Origin: Parascedosporium putredinis
Taxonomy: Eukaryota; Ascomycota; Sordariomycetes; Microascales; Microascaceae
Length of the DNA: 64,000 bases
Assembly (NCBI GenBank): GCA_949357655.1
Contig: CASHTG010000016.1
Location: forward strand, 2,418,001-2,482,000
Direction: 5' to 3'
The notes beneath the pieces were generated by a model, which searched no databases, had not been told where the DNA came from, and saw only the letters and a list, made by a program, of their open reading frames with translations. Of the stretch, positions 59,694 to 64,000 are shown piece after piece. The translations under genes and the position numbers were made by a program. Positions within the stretch are counted from its first letter, which is position 1. Every line of letters starts with the position of its first letter.

Positions 59694-60810
59694 TATGGAT
59701 GGATGGACGCAATGATGACTCTGCGTGGGAATATGGGGTGGTTGTGAGACACGAGGTCGCGAGGGGGCCCACACATGCATGGAACATTGAGGTGTCTCGG
59801 TGGATCTGGCAGGGAGCGTTCTGGGCAACTCGGCGAGACATTCGGTGCCCTGAGTGTGGAAGACATGTAACTGTATTATTATCATCCCTGTTTCTTTTTT
59901 TTGTTCTCTTTTGCTATTTTCCTTGTTATTATTCGCTGCAAGCCTTGGTTGGCGCAAATGCGAAACCGAGGGTTATCGATATCTGCGAAGTTTGATGCTT
60001 GCTAAGATGAGCAGGAACGGCGAGTACGGTGGAATGGGCGGCCGGTTTAGCTTCTAGGGGAAGGGAGGAAGGGAGGAGAACATTGATGCAACATTGAAAG
60101 CAAAGGGACTAATTAGGCCTGTAGATAGAATTCAATTATATCTCCAATAATATAAGAAGAACAGACCAGTCTTCCGAAACTCCAGTCCCCCGTGTGATGA
60201 TGGGATATTAATCGAGGAACGCCCTCCTCGCCATCCGTGTCATTTTTGACCATTGTGCCTGCTCCGAGTCGTGATGCGCTTCACGCGCCGAACAAATTGA
60301 TTTCCGTTTAGAACAAAAAAGAAGAGACATTTGTGGAACGAAAAAAGAAGGAAAAGCCTGGGAAAGGGAGAAAAAAGGAAATCATGAGTCGAGATCTCGT
60401 GCTAGCGGCAAGGAACGCCCGTGTTCCCTTTGCATTTCCTTCCATCCTGAGCCGCCTCCTGCATGCATGCGATGCCAAGTATATGTATTGAGAAACGAGA
60501 TGACAAGAAAGAAGGAAAAAGGAAGTTGAAAAAGAATGTACGCCGGCGTGCACGCGTGGTTGGGTATTATGAACAAGGAAAGGCAAAAGATTCGAAAAAG
60601 AAAGAAAATAGAGCGAATGGAGGGTATCAGTAGAGTTGCCCGTAGGTGTGAAATCTAGCCGTGGACTTAGGAGAAGGTGGGAAATTACTCCCCGTTGCTG
60701 TGTGTCGAGAGAGGGAAAGGTGACGATAAAGCAGTGTTTTCCGCACAAAAAAATGTTTCTATAGAAAGAAAGAGAGAGAGACGAAATCGTAACGGAGAGA
60801 AGAGAGGCTA
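59694..60810. other. Convergent 3' spacer
   Basis: No gene. The Set9 3' UTR (T-rich at 59875-59935), AT-rich sequence at 60100-60170, and a long GA-rich 3' UTR for the minus-strand TM protein. It contains the second copy of a degenerate repeat at about 59735-59815. Confidence 0.6.
59735..59815. repeat. Degenerate dispersed repeat, copy 2
   Basis: Partner of 53740-53820, in the same orientation. The 17-mer at 59775-59791 is identical to 53784-53800 and both are preceded by GGGGGCCC. Confidence 0.4.
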
Positions 60811-61476
60811 TTATCCCCTGTTTAGGAAATAACCGGCCGGCGGCGTTTTCGTCCGCGGTATATGGCTAAACATGGTCGTCGTCGTCGACCGCACAGCAAC
60901 CTCTCTCGGGTTCGGCGCGCCGCGGAGAATCTTGGCCTGCTGGTAGTGCGCCCACGGCGTCCGCTCGACGTAGACCCTCGTGCCAAAGTCGTGGGAGGCA
61001 CCAGACGAACGGCGCGGTTCCCTATAAACGTGCGGCGAAGTCGGGTGCGGGCCGCGCGGCGGCGGTCGACAGTCCCTGCACCCGGAGCAGCCGTGGTGAT
61101 GGTCGTCGTCGTCGTCGTCGTCGTCGACTTGCTGCTGCTGGCGCCGGCGGAGCTTGGGAATCACGCAGGCCCAGACGATGAGGCCGGCGATGACGAAGGC
61201 GAAGATGGAGCCGAGGATGGCGCCGATTTCGCCGCTGCTGAGGACGGGCTCGGGTTCGGGCTGGGCGTCGGTGATGATGGTGGGAAAAGGGGAAGGGACG
61301 GGGGCGGGCGTTTGGTAGGCGGCGGAGGAGAAGGCGTCCGGGGATGGGCCGCCGAGGGTGACGTAGGTTGTGAATGTTGTGGAGGAGCGGGTGATGGTTT
61401 GCGTGAGGATTTGTTCGACGGTGGCTTGGCGGGCGGCGAGGGTGGCCTCTGGGGGAGGAGGTTGTATGACGCCCAT
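60811..61476 (-). CDS. Small single-pass membrane protein with Asp/His/Cys-rich cytoplasmic motif
   Basis: An intact 221-codon frame with GC-rich third positions and no breaks. No family recognised. Residues 1-80 are Thr/Pro-rich (TQTITRSSTTFTTYVTLGG), 84-106 form one strong TM helix (GAILGSIFAFVIAGLIVWACV), and KLRRRQQQQ follows as a stop-transfer. Then come Asp x8, His x3 and CSGCRDC (118-136), and a Pro/Arg-rich tail. No cleavable signal peptide is evident, so a type III orientation with the charged side inside is likely. The layout is like small fungal mid2/sensor-type TM proteins, but too short and without cysteines outside. The Asp/His/Cys cluster could bind metal (inference). Confidence 0.7.
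   Translation of the reverse strand: MGVIQPPPPEATLAARQATVEQILTQTITRSSTTFTTYVTLGGPSPDAFSSAAYQTPAPVPSPFPTIITDAQPEPEPVLSSGEIGAILGSIFAFVIAGLIVWACVIPKLRRRQQQQVDDDDDDDDHHHGCSGCRDCRPPPRGPHPTSPHVYREPRRSSGASHDFGTRVYVERTPWAHYQQAKILRGAPNPREVAVRSTTTTMFSHIPRTKTPPAGYFLNRG
61102..61127. repeat. GTC/GAC triplet repeat coding for Asp8
   Basis: Trinucleotide repeat inside the small membrane protein gene, encoding eight aspartates on the minus strand. Confidence 0.9.
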
Positions 61477-64000
61477 GGTGAGGGCTTCGTTTTGGTTTCG
61501 GGGTTTCTTGTAATATTCCTTCTTGTTTAATGGTGATGAAATGTATTGGTGGTGGTGATGGTTAAGAAGGATGGTGTTGGGCGGTGGTGGTGTTAGTCGA
61601 GGCCGGACTTGAACCGTGTATGTGTCCGCAAGGGTGCCCTGTATCTAATGGCAGACGAATATCGGAAAAGAGAGGGGCCGGAGGTGTGATGAACAGGGCG
61701 GAAAGGAGAAGAAAAAGAAGGTGAAGAACAAAAGGGAAGAAGAATAAGAGGGTGAAGAAGGCGAAGCGAAACCTTTTTGTCACGATCTCCAAAGAAGGGA
61801 TTCTTTTTGGTCCGGGTCGATGGTGGCGTGCGTTGATGTCTGGGCCCAGCGCACCACACCATGAAATGCAAGGGGGTGCGTTTGCGCAAGGGCGACGAGG
61901 CGTGGGGCGAAAGAGAAAACGAAAAGAGAAAAGAAAGAAAAAAAGAAAACGGTCGACGCTAGACTAGTGGAGTGTGTGTGTCGTCCACGACAAAAGATCG
62001 ACTGTGCCCCGAGTCAAAACCCCTGCAAGGTGTGCACAGGGGTGGAAAGCAGGGGGAGAGGAGAGGAAGCAGGAGGAGGACGACCGGGCTGCTTTTGGAG
62101 CCGAAGCCACTCCGATGAATGGAGTGAGGGAGAGATGCTGAAGTCAAGTCTCGAGGGAAGGCGGGGCGGGGACTGGTGATTCGAAGCGGACCTCAAGCTT
62201 AGATGTGTGATTCTGATGTATTAGTATTAGTTTTGGGTTTGATGATGCCTTTTCCTTTGATCCCGTCTGGGTTATATTGGAGTTGAAGTCAAGACAGTCG
62301 GAGGTCAGTCTGTCTTTTGGTAGTGCTCCGTTTGTCGCAAACCGCGTGTGTGACGAGGCTCCCGGCAGCACTCTCGGCTCAGCTCAATCTTCTTTCTGGT
62401 CCCTTCTGCTTTTTGCAAAAGTCTTTAATTTTCCCCCTTGTTTCTTCACAACCTAGGCCTGCTTTTGTTTTCTCCTTCACCAGCTCTTTTCCTTCTCGTT
62501 GGGAATGGGGGTAGCGTTGCCGGTTTCTCCTGCACGGTTGGCGTTTTCTTTGGCGTGCGGCTTGCAGGTTCTCGCCTCCGAATGGTGATGTCGGGCTTTT
62601 CTTCTTTCTTTCTTTCTTTTTCTTTCCCTTTTTGTTCTCGATACGATGGCCCGTACCAACGCGCTAATCTCGCTCGTGGTGTCCTATTTTATTCGCCGGC
62701 GTTTGCTTTTGCAGAGACCTTTGGCGCAGAAAGCGGGCGCTGGGTGTGTAAGTCGAGGTTTCGAGGCTCGGAAGTGGTCGCCCCTCAAAAATGTAAGTGG
62801 ATTGTGGATGTAGGTGGGGTTTCCCTTTTTTTCCTTTCTTTTTGCTTTTCTTTCGTCCCTTTTTCTCTATTTCAACGAGATATCAAAGAAAGAAGCCATG
62901 TTTTGTTTCCTTCTTTTCGGCAGTGGAGTGGCTAGCCCTGCATTATTATTTGCTTAAGGGACGAGAAAAAAAGGAAACCCCCAATCCAGAACCTGCAGCT
63001 TTTCTCCCTCCTTCCTTTTCCAAGTGCACATGTTTCCTCAAAGACGTCTTCCCTCGGAGAAAACAACGCTTTTCGATGGCTCACCCCCTCTATGGTCTAG
63101 GTCCAGAAGCCGCGTGTGCGTGAGTGGACAGAGAACCAAGCAGAGCGGGCTTGGCTCTCCTTGGCCTTGGGAAGCAAGACATTATCTCACCTGGGACGGC
63201 GGCGTGTCCAACGCCACGTCGCCTGACAAGGGCGCAAGACACAAGAACGATGGTCAATTGGGGGATGAGTGGGAGAGCAGCAGGGAGAGCAGGGGTTGGA
63301 AATCCGGTCCGCAAGAAGCCTTTGGCCTTTGGCCGGGAGTGTGGGTGGGCGAGGTGGGCGAGGTGGGCAAGGTGGGTAAGCTTGCGGGGAGCTGGACAGA
63401 GCTCGACTGCCGGAATAGGAAAACATTGGCTTATGGGGGCATTGTTGGGAATCGTTTTCGATTGGCGATGATGCGTCTTGGTGAACCGATGGCCCAGTGG
63501 GAGGCCAGTTGGAGACCAGTAAAAGACCAGTGGGCCGCGGGAAACGGTGGCAAACCCCCTCAAACATGTTCGGCCCCTCCCAAACTATCAAATGGAGGGG
63601 CAAGACTCTCTCGATTTGGCAAAAGGTAGGTACGCAAGTACGGACAAGCATCGACGGAACACAAAACGAGAAAAGGAATAAAAAAACGAAAAGAATATCG
63701 GAGCCTGGTGAAAGCCAGAGCAAGGAGAAAAGCGGGGGTTGAGAGACAATTCGACACAAGGTGCACATCAGGCAGAGACCAAGGGAGTAGCGCAAAAACA
63801 TAGTTTTCGCCGTTCGACCCATGCGACTGGGACGCCTGACTGCTCTTTCCCTCTTTTGTTCTCTCTCTAAAAAAGACGACCCAACACCGATGTCGATCGC
63901 AGCTTCTTCTCCTTAGTCCTCACCGGATCTGCATTCTTGCGGGTTTAATTCGCGGGTTCACCCACACAGGCTCACTTGCGCAGGCTCTCAAATCGGTGAT
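61477..64000. other. Terminal spacer
   Basis: No supported gene in 2.5 kb. CT-rich, promoter-like sequence on the plus strand at 62380-62480 and 62590-62640, T-rich blocks at 62820-62870, and a GGTGGGCGA-type minisatellite at 63344-63379. A gene may begin beyond the right edge. Confidence 0.5.
63344..63379. repeat. GGTGGGCGA-type minisatellite
   Basis: About four 9-base units (GGTGGGCGA, with CAA and TAA variants) in tandem in spacer DNA. Confidence 0.85.

Noticed and set aside
61590..61630. tRNA B-box-like GGTTCAAGTCC on the minus strand
   Set aside because: The T-stem has only three pairs and no matching acceptor stem, A box or anticodon arm can be drawn upstream.

Overview
The window reads as nuclear DNA of a filamentous ascomycete (Pezizomycotina, probably a Sordariomycete). 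Genes are split by short introns (58 to about 290 bp) with GTANGT donors and CTAAC-like branch points. Coding DNA is GC-rich at third positions. Spacers are long and CT/GA-rich, and neighbouring genes are mostly unrelated housekeeping or accessory functions rather than operons. I support 17 protein genes and no RNA genes, CRISPR arrays or intact mobile elements.

Layout. 1.7-3.3 kb: secreted DUF1996 protein (+). 6.6-8.5 kb: 14-TM MFS drug/toxin-type exporter (+). 9.1-11.2 kb: arginyl-tRNA synthetase (-). 12.7-14.7 kb: ferric/cupric reductase of the FRE/NOX superfamily (-), divergent from a BIM1-like copper-binding GPI protein at 18.3-19.1 kb (+). 19.9-25.1 kb: Doa10/SSM4 ER ubiquitin ligase (-). 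27.7-30.5 kb: fungal-specific protein with an N-terminal membrane segment and acidic tail (+). 32.1-35.9 kb: a HeLo / pseudokinase / trypsin-like-protease fusion (+), the most interesting gene here. 36.7-37.7 kb: CCDC25/Jlp2 (-). 38.8-39.7 kb: prolyl 4-hydroxylase (-). 41.9-43.2 kb: BTB/POZ protein (-). 44.0-46.0 kb: HAUS3-like augmin subunit (-). 49.2-51.5 kb: LrgA/LrgB-like membrane protein (+). 52.0-52.9 kb: Pin1/Ess1 prolyl isomerase (-). 54.5-55.0 kb: RNA polymerase II subunit Rpb9 with an unusual C-terminus (+). 56.0-56.5 kb: mitochondrial ribosomal protein uL14m (-). 57.7-59.7 kb: Set9/SUV4-20 H4K20 methyltransferase (+). 60.8-61.5 kb: small single-TM protein with an Asp/His/Cys cluster (-). 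The remainder is spacer.

A dominant property of the sequence is that 15 of the 17 genes are broken by one or more frameshifts, over 40 in all. Nearly all are single missing bases in short homopolymers (C/G runs, sometimes A or T), and the conserved protein continues in the next frame. This looks like uncorrected base-calling or assembly error rather than biology. I therefore annotate these genes as intact CDS spanning the breaks and give the break positions.

Functional links are few. The reductase and the BIM1-like protein are both plausible metal-uptake genes sharing one 3.6 kb divergent promoter region, which holds a Mac1-type copper-response motif and three CCAAT boxes. The HeLo fusion gene joins a pore-forming-type cell-death domain, a dead kinase and a protease with a visible His/Asp/Ser triad in one polypeptide. 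That layout recalls MLKL, and I know of no description of it with a protease.
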